Origin: an uncultured Lachnospiraceae bacterium
GTDB taxonomy: Bacteria > Bacillota > Clostridia > Lachnospirales > Lachnospiraceae
Reading direction: 5' to 3'
Assembly: GCA_910586585.1 (NCBI GenBank)
Contig: CAJUKA010000100.1
Location: 1 to 14,047 of the forward strand
DNA: 14,047 nucleotides
In this document: positions 7,284 through 13,933 of the stretch, one piece after another
Numbering within the stretch: the stretch's first letter is position 1
How the letters are laid out: the number at the start of each line of letters is the position of its first letter
Notes under the pieces: model-generated
What the model saw: only the letters and a program-made list of their open reading frames with translations
What the model was told of the DNA's origin: nothing
The model's database searches: none
Position numbers and translations under genes: made by a program

Positions 7284-8753
7284 ATGAATAAGAAAATGGC
7301 AGTCATAGTCTACATACTCATCAGCATTCAGATGTTATCAGGCTGTGCGCAAACGTCAGAATCACCAATTATCAGGGTCAAAGAGGTAGACGCGATGGAA
7401 CATTATCAGGAGGCAGAAAATCTAAATGTATCAATCGAAAAATCTGGGGCCAAAAGTTTGGGATTGAAGAGTGGAGGGATAAAAACGGAAAGTGCTGTTT
7501 CTAAAACTTTGCTACGGACAAGGTTAGGGGCTCCGAAACACTATCAAAATGAGGTTTCAGATGCAACAGGAAAGCTGAAAGTGTTCACTGATGCAGATGT
7601 GGAAATTCCAGAAGTGGAAAAAGTACCAGCAATTTATGTGAGACGGCATGATTCCAATCAGGAGGATATCGATGCAATCACGAAGGCATTGTTTGGCAAT
7701 ACAGATGTGTATGATTTACCTAAAGAAATAGAAGAAACACAAAGAGCTTATGATACAGCAATGGAAACAAGGGAATTGTCCAAATTGACGACTCCGTATG
7801 AATTTAATGAGGAACTGATTGATCCGTGGATGCCAGAAATAGGAAGTGTCCGCAAAGTTTATGGTTTTGTCAGGTCGGTAGATGGGAACAGTTATAAATA
7901 TGATCTGACTCAAAGAAATGAGTCGCTTGGCATATGGGCGAAAAAGGTCAGCGATGAAAGCGAGCTGATGGAGGGGACATCTTATTTATGGTCAGAGTAT
8001 GATTCTATGAAACTGCTGTATTCATGGATTCCAGATGAAAATTCACTGAACATTGGGATTTCAAAAGAAGAAGCGCAGAAGCTGGCAGATGAAAAGGTTT
8101 CAGCTTTAAATTTGCAAGATATGCAGGTCACTTCTTCTCGTGTTGTACTTGAGCTTCGGATGGGTTATAGAGGAAGACCGCAGCAGAAGGATATGACAGA
8201 TTTGGGGTATGTATTTCATTACACGAGAAAGCCGACAGGGATACCTATTACATATACAGTAATACCTGCCGGAGGCAAAGAAAGTAGAATCAATAGCGAG
8301 ACGGTACCGTGGGGGTATGAAGTACTGGATATCTATGTAACAAGTGATGGGATTGATGAGATATGTTTTACAAATCAATATGATATTGGAGAGAGAAAGG
8401 TGGAAAATCTGGAACTTTTACCGTTTTCGGATATTATGGCAATTTATGAAAAAATGATGCTGATACAAAATGTGGATGCTTTAATAGATAAAAGGGAAGA
8501 AGCGAGGGATATAGGGGAACCTTTGCAAGCAAAAAACATTTACGTAAATAAGATTACATTTGGATATACCAGAATTTATGATCCTCAGTCAAACAATCAT
8601 ACAGGACTTTTGGTTCCAGTATGGGATTTCTTCGGGACGTATGAACTATCATATGACGGACAAAACATGATTTCAGTCAATGATGTGGATAAAAGCTTTA
8701 TAACGATTAATGCAGTGGATGGGTCTATAGTAGACCGCTGGTTAGGATATTAA
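7284..8753 (+). CDS. Secreted lipoprotein, DUF6034-like
   Basis: This is a lipoprotein of about 489 residues. The N-terminus has a short basic region (MNKK), a hydrophobic stretch and a lipobox L18-S19-G20-C21, so it should be lipidated at C21 and anchored on the outside of the membrane. The mature part is soluble and matches my recollection of the DUF6034 family of clostridial lipoproteins (for example KVFTDADVEIPEVEKV near the start); the function is unknown. A much longer frame extends upstream from a TTG at 7176. I chose the ATG at 7284 because AAGGAGGA (7269-7276) lies 7 bases before it and because the signal peptide begins there; ATG 7281 is equally possible in frame. Its place behind the two-component pair, with regulator-type repeats upstream, suggests it is a target or co-sensor. 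Confidence 0.82.
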   Translation: MNKKMAVIVYILISIQMLSGCAQTSESPIIRVKEVDAMEHYQEAENLNVSIEKSGAKSLGLKSGGIKTESAVSKTLLRTRLGAPKHYQNEVSDATGKLKVFTDADVEIPEVEKVPAIYVRRHDSNQEDIDAITKALFGNTDVYDLPKEIEETQRAYDTAMETRELSKLTTPYEFNEELIDPWMPEIGSVRKVYGFVRSVDGNSYKYDLTQRNESLGIWAKKVSDESELMEGTSYLWSEYDSMKLLYSWIPDENSLNIGISKEEAQKLADEKVSALNLQDMQVTSSRVVLELRMGYRGRPQQKDMTDLGYVFHYTRKPTGIPITYTVIPAGGKESRINSETVPWGYEVLDIYVTSDGIDEICFTNQYDIGERKVENLELLPFSDIMAIYEKMMLIQNVDALIDKREEARDIGEPLQAKNIYVNKITFGYTRIYDPQSNNHTGLLVPVWDFFGTYELSYDGQNMISVNDVDKSFITINAVDGSIVDRWLGY

Positions 8754-8766
8754 AATTTTATTATGG

Positions 8767-8800
8767 AAATCTGCCGCTGCAATCTATGCGGCAGATTTTT
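8767..8800 (+). terminator. Rho-independent terminator
   Basis: AAATCTGCCGC (8767-8777) and GCGGCAGATTT (8788-8798) form a perfect 11-bp stem with a 10-base loop, and the 3' arm runs into TTTTT. It starts 13 bases after the lipoprotein stop and ends that transcript. Confidence 0.9.
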
Positions 8801-8820
8801 CAGAACGTGCCCCTGTGCAT

Positions 8821-8861
8821 AAAAAACCTCAGCAAAAACAAATAGATTGTCTTCACTGAGG
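8821..8861 (-). terminator. Rho-independent terminator for the uxaC operon
   Basis: Read on the minus strand, CCTCAG (8861-8856) pairs with CTGAGG (8832-8827). The stem can extend inward to about 15 bp with three wobble pairs and a small loop, and six Ts follow directly (8826-8821). It lies 40 bases beyond the uxaC stop and faces the lipoprotein terminator. Confidence 0.85.
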
Positions 8862-8900
8862 AAGTGGGGAAACTTATGTAAATTCGATATATGTTATTGT

Positions 8901-10316
8901 TTATATAGTCGTTAAATCAAATCCAAAATAGTTTATTGCATTGTTGTAAGAGATTCCTTTTACAATTTCTTCAAGGGTTTCCATATCATTTGGAAATTCA
9001 CCGTCTTCAACCCAGTTGCCAATCAGATTGCATAAAATTCTGCGGAAGTACTCATGTCTTGTATAAGAAAGGAAACTTCTGGAATCTGTAAGCATTCCGA
9101 CAAAACCAGAAAGATTTCCAAGATTTGCAAGGGAGATCATTTGATCCTGCATACCAGTTTTGTGATCGTTGAACCACCATGCGCTTCCTTGCTGGATTTT
9201 TGCGCATGCAGTGGAATCTTGGAAACAGCCAAGGATCGTGCCGATTGCCTGGTTGTCATTTGGATTTAGGCTGTAAATAATAGTCTTTGGAAGCTCGTCA
9301 GTTTTGATAAGTGCATTGAGAAAATCAGCAAGTTCTGCTGACGGAGCATAATTGTTAATACAGTCATATCCAGTATCAGGGCCTAGCTGCGCATAACGCA
9401 GTGTATTGTTGTCCCGCTTGCAGCCATAATGGAGCTGCATTACCCAGTTTAAACGGTGATACTGCTTTCCTACAAAAATCATGAAAGCAGTTTTGAATTG
9501 TAATTCTTCTTGGCGGGTGATAGCAGCGCCGCTCTTTCTTTTTGCAAAAATTGCTTCGAGTTCCTCCTCAGAAGCGGGCTGGTACATCACATATTCAAGG
9601 GCATGGTCCGAGACAGAGCAGCCCATAGAAGCAAAGAAATCAAGACGATTCATCAAAGCAGTTTTCAAATCAGCAAAGGTATTAATGGCAATACCACTCA
9701 CCTCAGAAAGTTTTGAAAGGTATTCGAAATAGTCAGGCTTTTCGATATTCATGGCTTTGTCAGGGCGCCATGCAGGAAGTACCTGTACATCAAAGGTTTC
9801 GTCAGCGGCAATCTGTTTGTGGTATTCCAGTGTATCAATAGGATCGTCTGTGGTGCAGATCAGTGTGACATTGGAATGTTTAATCAAACCGCGCACACTC
9901 ATGCTGTCTTCTTTTAGTTTTTCGTTGCAGAGGTTCCACACTTCCTCGGCAGTCTTTTTGTTGAGAACACCTGTATAACCGAAATATCGCTGCAGCTCAA
10001 GATGTGTCCAGTGGTAAAGCGGATTTCCTATTGCTTTGCCTATACACTCAGCCCATTTCAAAAATTTCTCTTTGTCAGAGGCGTCGCCTGTGATAAATTT
10101 TTCGTCAATCCCGCAGGAACGCATAAAACGCCATTTGTAGTGATCGCCGCCAAGCCATACCTGTGTAATGTTGTCAAATTTGCGGTTATTTGCTATTTCA
10201 GCAGGATTGATGTGGCAGTGATAGTCAAGAATGGGGGTCTTTTCCGCAAAATCGTGAAAAAGACTGCTGGCTGTTTGAGTCTGGAGCATAAAGTCCTTAT
10301 CCATAAAAGTTTTCAT
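8901..10316 (-). CDS. uxaC: Glucuronate (uronate) isomerase
   Basis: UxaC converts D-glucuronate to D-fructuronate (and galacturonate to tagaturonate), the first cytoplasmic step of hexuronate breakdown. The 471-residue protein is full length for the family (about 466-470). It shows the amidohydrolase-like start ILDYHCHINP with H33 and H35, then GGDHYKWRFMRSCG, GNPLYHWTHLELQRYFG, and near the end the MLTDSRSFLSYTRHEYFRR block. The ATG has AGGAGGAC four bases upstream on the minus strand. It lies 25 bp behind the LacI-family gene and should be transcribed with it. No uxaB, uxuA or transporter is in the window, so the remaining steps are encoded elsewhere. Confidence 0.97.
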   Translation of the reverse strand: MKTFMDKDFMLQTQTASSLFHDFAEKTPILDYHCHINPAEIANNRKFDNITQVWLGGDHYKWRFMRSCGIDEKFITGDASDKEKFLKWAECIGKAIGNPLYHWTHLELQRYFGYTGVLNKKTAEEVWNLCNEKLKEDSMSVRGLIKHSNVTLICTTDDPIDTLEYHKQIAADETFDVQVLPAWRPDKAMNIEKPDYFEYLSKLSEVSGIAINTFADLKTALMNRLDFFASMGCSVSDHALEYVMYQPASEEELEAIFAKRKSGAAITRQEELQFKTAFMIFVGKQYHRLNWVMQLHYGCKRDNNTLRYAQLGPDTGYDCINNYAPSAELADFLNALIKTDELPKTIIYSLNPNDNQAIGTILGCFQDSTACAKIQQGSAWWFNDHKTGMQDQMISLANLGNLSGFVGMLTDSRSFLSYTRHEYFRRILCNLIGNWVEDGEFPNDMETLEEIVKGISYNNAINYFGFDLTTI

Positions 10317-10341
10317 GATAGTCCTCCTAATAATTATATTT

Positions 10342-11352
10342 TTATATTGAAAGAGTCGTGCCTCTTTTTACCAATTCCCCAGAAAAAATAACCTTTTGCG
10401 GCATTTCTTTATTGTTGAGAATGCCAATCAGCGTTTTGACAATGTGATGACACAGGGTTTCGAGGCGGTTATCAACAGTTGTAAGTTCCGGTTCGCAGCA
10501 TGTGCTGAGAATTGAATTATTGTAGCCAATAATGGATAAATCTTCTGGAATAGCAAGCTTATTTTTGTGTGCAAATTTTACTGCGCCAATAGCGAGATTG
10601 TCGTCAGCGGCAACAATAGCCCGATATTTCAAACTACTGTCAAGATCTGATAAAAAGTCAGCCACTCCTGACAGATTCGCATGATTGCCAGGAAAATACT
10701 GCATATATTCCATGCGCAGAGGAAGCCCTCTCTGTGTCAGTGCACTTTGATAGCCGGAAAGCTTTCTAAGTGCAGAGAAAGACTTGGAATTATACAAATA
10801 GAGAATGTCTTTGATACCCGTATCAATAATGTAAGAAGTAGCTTGCATTGTTGATTTGAAGTCGTCGCATAGGCTGCAATAAACATTTTCACAATCAAAA
10901 TCTGCATTTAATAGGAGGATGGGTACAAGTTTTGCAGCTTCACGGATATATTCGTTTTCGGAATCATTGTCTGCTACAAAATTAGAACCCACAAGAATAA
11001 CACTATCAACCTTTTTGTTGACAAGAAGGTTGAGAAATTTCTTTTTATCTTCAGTTTTATAGCCTGTACAGCATAAAATACAGTTGTAATTGTTTTCTCT
11101 TAGCTCCTGCTCGATATGATAGACAGCATTTGCTAAATAGAGATCTGTAGAATCAGCACATAAAAGACCTATTGTGTTCATTGAGTTCAGGCCCAGCCCT
11201 CTAGCAAATGCATTGGGGGTATAGTCACAGGCTTCTATGACAGCCAGAACTTTTTGACGTGTCTGCGCGCTGACATTACTAGAGCCGTTTAGCACCCTTG
11301 ATACAGTTGCGATGGATACACCGGCTTTCTCAGAAACATCATATATAGTCAT
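10342..11352 (-). CDS. LacI-family transcriptional regulator of uronate genes
   Basis: This 336-residue repressor starts with the LacI helix-turn-helix (MTIYDVSEKAGVSIATVSRV, 1-20) and the minor-groove hinge (about 48-60). A periplasmic-binding-protein-like effector domain follows, with DDNLAIGAVKFAHKN, IPEDLSIIGYNN and PELTTVDNR in the usual places. The frame runs 30 codons further upstream to 11442, but that stretch lies in the leader: the -10 element overlaps it, and an AAAGGA ribosome site (11360-11365) precedes the ATG at 11352. It is first in an operon with uxaC and divergent from kduI, so a uronate or a pathway intermediate is the likely effector; which one is not visible. Cre-like operators in the divergent region fit either this protein or CcpA. 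Confidence 0.92.
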   Translation of the reverse strand: MTIYDVSEKAGVSIATVSRVLNGSSNVSAQTRQKVLAVIEACDYTPNAFARGLGLNSMNTIGLLCADSTDLYLANAVYHIEQELRENNYNCILCCTGYKTEDKKKFLNLLVNKKVDSVILVGSNFVADNDSENEYIREAAKLVPILLLNADFDCENVYCSLCDDFKSTMQATSYIIDTGIKDILYLYNSKSFSALRKLSGYQSALTQRGLPLRMEYMQYFPGNHANLSGVADFLSDLDSSLKYRAIVAADDNLAIGAVKFAHKNKLAIPEDLSIIGYNNSILSTCCEPELTTVDNRLETLCHHIVKTLIGILNNKEMPQKVIFSGELVKRGTTLSI

Positions 11353-11368
11353 AGAAATATCCTTTCCG

Positions 11369-11400
11369 AGTGCACTATATACGGTGGTGCATAGTACACT
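11369..11400 (-). promoter_or_regulatory. Hairpin in the lacI leader
   Basis: On the minus strand AGTGTACTAT and ATAGTGCACT form a 10-bp stem (one T-G wobble) with a 12-base loop. It ends only 3 bases upstream of the AAAGGA ribosome site of the regulator gene. It may modulate translation or protect the message; it is not followed by a U-run. Confidence 0.45.
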
Positions 11401-11437
11401 GCTTGGGTACAGTACAGCGCAGAAGCAACGCAGGAAT

Positions 11438-11467
11438 ATCATAACAGATATTCACTTTTTGTAACAA
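11438..11467 (-). promoter_or_regulatory. Promoter of lacI-uxaC
   Basis: On the minus strand TTGTTA (11467-11462), an 18-bp spacer and TATGAT (11443-11438) form a good sigma-A promoter, with TG one base before the -10 (extended -10). Transcription would start near 11431, giving a leader of about 80 bases before the regulator ATG. Confidence 0.75.
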
Positions 11468-11471
11468 AATG

Positions 11472-11485
11472 TGTAAGCGCTACCA
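11472..11485. promoter_or_regulatory. Cre/LacI-type operator O1
   Basis: TGTAAGCGCTACCA fits the cre consensus TGWAANCGNTNWCA with one mismatch and has a perfect AGCGCT core. It lies just upstream of the -35 of the lacI promoter. CcpA or the adjacent LacI-family protein could bind it. Confidence 0.65.
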
Positions 11486-11610
11486 ATTATATTCATTAAA
11501 AAAAAATTAGTATAAGTTTATATATTGAAGTGTTTTCTGAAATAGGAGTATTTATAATGTAAGTTTACTATGAATATTTATTAAAATCAAGTCAAAATAG
11601 TAAGATTTTA

Positions 11611-11639
11611 TTGACTGTCAGAAAAATCTGGGTTAAAAT
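11611..11639 (+). promoter_or_regulatory. Promoter of kduI
   Basis: TTGACT (11611-11616), a 17-bp spacer and TAAAAT (11634-11639) make a strong sigma-A promoter. Transcription would start near 11646, inside the second operator, leaving a leader of about 60 bases. Confidence 0.8.
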
Positions 11640-11652
11640 GTAAGTGCTTTCA
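11639..11652. promoter_or_regulatory. Cre/LacI-type operator O2 at the kduI start
   Basis: TGTAAGTGCTTTCA fits cre with one mismatch and closely resembles O1 (11472-11485). It begins in the last base of the kduI -10 and covers the expected start of transcription, so a bound repressor would block kduI directly. Confidence 0.7.
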
Positions 11653-11707
11653 ACAATCTAATGTAACTTTTAGCAGGATAAAAGAAGAAAAAGGAAGGTA
11701 TGAGATT

Positions 11708-12568
11708 ATGGAATTAAGAACTGCGGCTTCCCCAAAGGATGTCAAAAATTATACAACACAGAGACTGAGAGAAGAGTTTCTGATTGATGATTTATTCAAG
11801 ACTGGTGAAATCAAACTTGTTTACAGTCATATTGACCGGATTATTACAGGATCGGCGGTGCCTGTACAGCCTATTGCGCTGACTGCTGGGGATGAACTGC
11901 GTGCGGAGTACTTTTGTCAGAGGCGTGAATTAGGCGTTATCAATATTGGTCCTGCCGGAATGATTACAATTGATGGAAAGCGTTATGAGGTGGGGCACAA
12001 GGAAGGAATGTACATTGGTATGGGAGCAAAGGAGATTGTCTTTGCGTCTGTAGATGTTCAAAATCCTGCACGATTTTATTTGAATAGTGCACCAGCTCAC
12101 AAATCATATCCGACGAAGCTGATTAAACCGCAGGGAGAAGCTTCAGAAGATGTTGTGATTATTAAAGATGCGAACAAAGTAGAGTTAGGCTGTCTTGAAG
12201 ATGCCAATCATAGAGTGATTAATAAATATATTCTTCCTGGACAGGTTGAGAGCTGCCAGCTTGTCATGGGTATGACAGCGCTGAAACCTGGAAGTGTATG
12301 GAATACAATGCCTTGTCACACACATGACAGACGAATGGAGGTGTATTTATATTTTGATATGCCGGAAGATGCATTTGTTATGCACTATATGGGAGAACCG
12401 CAGGAAACAAGACATATTGTGATGCGAAATGAGCAGGCTGTTATTTCGCCAAGCTGGTCCATTCACGCAGGAAGCGGAAGCCGCGCCTATACATTTATCT
12501 GGGGAATGGTTGGAGAAAACCAGGACTTTGATGATATGGACGGAGTGCGTATGCAGGAGCTGATGTAG
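11708..12568 (+). CDS. kduI: 5-keto-4-deoxyuronate isomerase
   Basis: KduI isomerises 4-deoxy-L-threo-5-hexosulose uronate, released from unsaturated pectin or glycosaminoglycan fragments, to 3-deoxy-D-glycero-2,5-hexodiulosonate. The 286-residue cupin-type protein is close to the family length (about 278). It keeps the metal ligands H204, H206, E211 (in PCHTHDRRMEVYLYFDM) and H253 (SWSIHAGSGSRAYTF), matching the known set of three histidines and one glutamate. The ATG is preceded by AAGGAAGG (11691-11698) at about 9 bases. It has its own promoter with an operator over the start site and is divergent from lacI-uxaC. The usual partner kduD is absent here, and no clear terminator follows. Confidence 0.97.
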   Translation: MELRTAASPKDVKNYTTQRLREEFLIDDLFKTGEIKLVYSHIDRIITGSAVPVQPIALTAGDELRAEYFCQRRELGVINIGPAGMITIDGKRYEVGHKEGMYIGMGAKEIVFASVDVQNPARFYLNSAPAHKSYPTKLIKPQGEASEDVVIIKDANKVELGCLEDANHRVINKYILPGQVESCQLVMGMTALKPGSVWNTMPCHTHDRRMEVYLYFDMPEDAFVMHYMGEPQETRHIVMRNEQAVISPSWSIHAGSGSRAYTFIWGMVGENQDFDDMDGVRMQELM

Positions 12569-12891
12569 TGCCTCAATCCATTTGATCTAATTCCTGAACA
12601 GTTACTAGTGAAAAGGCAACAAAAAATACTGCTTTTCCCGATTATGCTTATTTTTTATGCACAGACCCGTGCAAAGGAAATATGCCGCAGAGACGGCGCA
12701 CGGGTCGTGCGGCGAGTAGGGGGTAACCTTCCCTATTCGATTGCACACAGGCATCCTGAATGTGAAAAAACGTATATGGAAGTTTTTCACATAGATTTAT
12801 TTTCTATACGTTCAGACGCTGTGTGGTTTATTTTGTTGTGCTTGTGGTAATGGTTATTCAGGCAAACCGGAATTCACTGCCCTTACATTGT
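12569..12891. other. Gene-free stretch containing a structured block
   Basis: No gene is supported between the kduI stop and the fragment at 12892. A frame of 80 codons on the plus strand (12608-12850) runs straight through the hairpins described below and has no usual ribosome site, so I treat it as chance. The stretch is AT-rich at both ends with a GC-rich centre (12664-12760). Confidence 0.6.
12664..12825 (+). ncRNA. Candidate structured RNA with pseudoknot-order stems
   Basis: These stems are visible. A: GACCCGTGC 12664-12672 with GCACGGGTC 12698-12706 (9 bp), enclosing GCCG/CGGC (12684-12687, 12694-12697). B: GCCGCA 12684-12689 with TGCGGC 12708-12713, an alternative that crosses A. E: CGAGTAGGG 12713-12721 with CCCTATTCG 12731-12739 (9 bp, one G-U). 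G: CACACAG 12744-12750 with CTGTGTG 12819-12825. C: ATGTGAAAAA 12760-12769 with TTTTTCACAT 12783-12792 (10 bp). D: AACGTATA 12769-12776 with TATACGTT 12805-12812, which crosses C. The G-U pair in E would be a C-A mismatch on the other strand, so the plus strand is favoured. No family is assigned and no promoter was found; it may be a 3' region of the kduI transcript. Confidence 0.5.
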
Positions 12892-13159
12892 TCAGAAACC
12901 AAAAATAGACTTGAATATTTGTTCCCTGTTGTAAGACGTATCATAATATGGCAAATGATAAATCCTGCATTGTTCTTTCAGCTTTTTACTTATCTTTACA
13001 ATGTCTGCACAATTCTCTTTATTTTCTTCTTCAGATTTGTAATAGGTATAGTCCTTTGGTGTGTCGTATTTTTGTTTTTGCAAATGAAAAAGGTGCAAAG
13101 CCTTAACAATTGTAACGATCTTACACCTGTTAGGTGGTTGGTTACTGTTGATTATTTAG
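12892..13159 (-). pseudogene. C-terminal fragment of an unidentified protein
   Basis: The minus-strand frame ending at 12892 is open back to about 13159 and encodes a plausible folded C-terminus, for example KDYTYYKSEEENKEN, DIVKISKKLKEQCRIYHLPY and YDTSYNREQIFKSIFGF. The end reads like that of a small P-loop nucleotide kinase, but no Walker motif is present because the N-terminal part is gone. The only start candidates are TTG codons (such as 13098) without a good ribosome site. I read it as a remnant; the identification is weak. Confidence 0.4.
13088..13113. repeat. Imperfect direct repeat, copy 1
   Basis: AAAAGGTGCAAAGCCTTA and the following bases match the copy at 13412-13438 in about 16 of the first 18 positions. 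The two copies flank the 61-codon minus-strand gene. Confidence 0.5.
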
Positions 13160-13162
13160 TTG

Positions 13163-13348
13163 TTATTCTTTTATCTTGTCCAGTTCTGTGAGATTGATTC
13201 CGGACACTGTCAGTATTACTTTTAACTCAAAATACCGATCTTTCATTTCATTATATGCTGGCGAGTTTTTATCTTCAGTTAAAAGCATATATTTTTGTAC
13301 TCTTGAAAACTCTTCAACTGATATTTTCAACATTTCTTTTTCTGTCAT
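13163..13348 (-). CDS. Small hypothetical protein (61 aa)
   Basis: The product is acidic-basic mixed and predicted helical: MTEKEMLKISVEEFSRVQ at the start, DKNSPAYNEMKDRYFELK in the middle and VSGINLTELDKIKE at the end. It has no membrane segment or signal. I have the impression of similar 60-residue proteins in clostridia, sometimes next to DUF3990/DUF3791 genes, but neither partner is here and I assign no function. The case for a real gene rests on its protein-like composition and on a strong promoter placed about 40 bases upstream. The ribosome site is weak (GTAGAG in the expected region). A second ATG at residue 6 is possible. Confidence 0.65.
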   Translation of the reverse strand: MTEKEMLKISVEEFSRVQKYMLLTEDKNSPAYNEMKDRYFELKVILTVSGINLTELDKIKE

Positions 13349-13394
13349 ACAATCACTCTACTTTCATTGATATTCTATTGATTGTTACATCTTA

Positions 13395-13423
13395 ATCATA
13401 ACAGATTATGTAAAAGGTGTAAA
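13395..13423 (-). promoter_or_regulatory. Promoter of the 61-aa gene
   Basis: On the minus strand TTTACA (13423-13418), a 17-bp spacer and TATGAT (13400-13395) match sigma-A at five of six bases in each element, with TG one base before the -10. The CTGTTATGAT core is the same as in the lacI promoter. Confidence 0.7.
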
Positions 13424-13438
13424 GTCTTATTAAATTGT
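13412..13438. repeat. Imperfect direct repeat, copy 2
   Basis: This is the second copy of the repeat at 13088-13113, in the same orientation, 324 bp away. This copy contains the -35 of the 61-aa gene promoter; copy 1 keeps the -35-like part but has no -10, so it looks like a duplicated, broken promoter region. Confidence 0.5.
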
Positions 13439-13499
13439 CAGGCACGGTAAACGCAAGCTTTTGGTTACTTTTCACTCACAATGTAATTTACTTAAAAGG

Positions 13500-13830
13500 T
13501 AGCTACGGTTCAGAACGGCATGAACTGCCCCGCACCTGATAACCTAACGGGATACAATAGCGCTAATGCCAACAACGGTTTCAAAATAAGGATGGCTGAG
13601 GAAAAAAGCATGGATGACAGGAAAAGAGTATGGCAAACAGACGGAAGCCTGGCATATATGCCGGTATCGTTCAGACAGCAGGGGACGAGTTCGTTTCTTT
13701 TTAGACTGGGTTCTGGTGAGTATGTGTTCGACATGGCAGTCCGTCTCCCTAAGCCTTTTGCCATTGCGTCCGAGTATGCCGCCCAGCCTTTTGTCATTGC
13801 GTGGGTAAGATATGCCATATCTTTATAAGG
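13500..13830. other. GC-richer block with open frames on both strands
   Basis: These 330 bases are richer in G/C than both flanks and hold two overlapping 102-codon frames, one per strand (plus 13520-13828, minus 13510-13818). Neither has a good ribosome site or a family I recognise, so I do not call a gene. The block contains a 12-bp palindrome GGCATATATGCC (13651-13662) and a short GGCA/TGCC hairpin near 13514-13526. A degenerate tandem repeat lies at 13752-13802. It may be a fragment of a mobile element or a non-coding element. Confidence 0.4.
13752..13802. repeat. 33-bp period tandem repeat (two copies)
   Basis: AGCCTTTTGCCATTGCGT (13752-13769) recurs as AGCCTTTTGTCATTGCGT (13785-13802) with one difference in 18. 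The sequence between and after the copies also starts alike (..TATGCC), so the full unit is about 33 bp. Confidence 0.65.
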
Positions 13831-13908
13831 TGCTTGGCGGGGTGAAAAATGGAATAGAATAAGAAATACAATTTATATCGTTAAAAACATGGTGTTAATC
13901 CAGAGCTA

Positions 13909-13933
13909 ATTGCTATACGAAAAAAATAGCAAT
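13909..13933 (+). repeat. Hairpin, possible weak terminator
   Basis: ATTGCTAT (13909-13916) and ATAGCAAT (13926-13933) form a perfect 8-bp stem with a 9-base A-rich loop, followed by CACATTTTT. The stem is AT-rich, so termination would be weak. The rest of 13831-14047 is AT-rich and shows no gene. Confidence 0.4.

Noticed and set aside
7067..7291. Plus-strand frame of 74 codons between kinase and lipoprotein
   Set aside because: It overlaps the kinase end and the lipoprotein start, lacks a ribosome site, and covers the putative regulator-binding repeats.
10002..10391. Plus-strand frame of 129 codons over uxaC
   Set aside because: It is the shadow of the uxaC reading frame and has no ribosome site or family.
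11353..11442. Upstream extension of the LacI-family protein
   Set aside because: LacI-family proteins begin right before the helix-turn-helix, and the promoter -10 lies inside this stretch, so it would not be translated.
12605..12640. GAAAAG/CTTTTC stem as a kduI terminator
   Set aside because: The stem is only five to six pairs with a bulge, and no T-run follows the 3' arm directly.
12608..12850. Plus-strand frame of 80 codons starting at GTG
   Set aside because: It runs through strong hairpins, has no good ribosome site, and its middle is arginine-rich only because of the GC-rich stems. It is more likely chance over a structured element.
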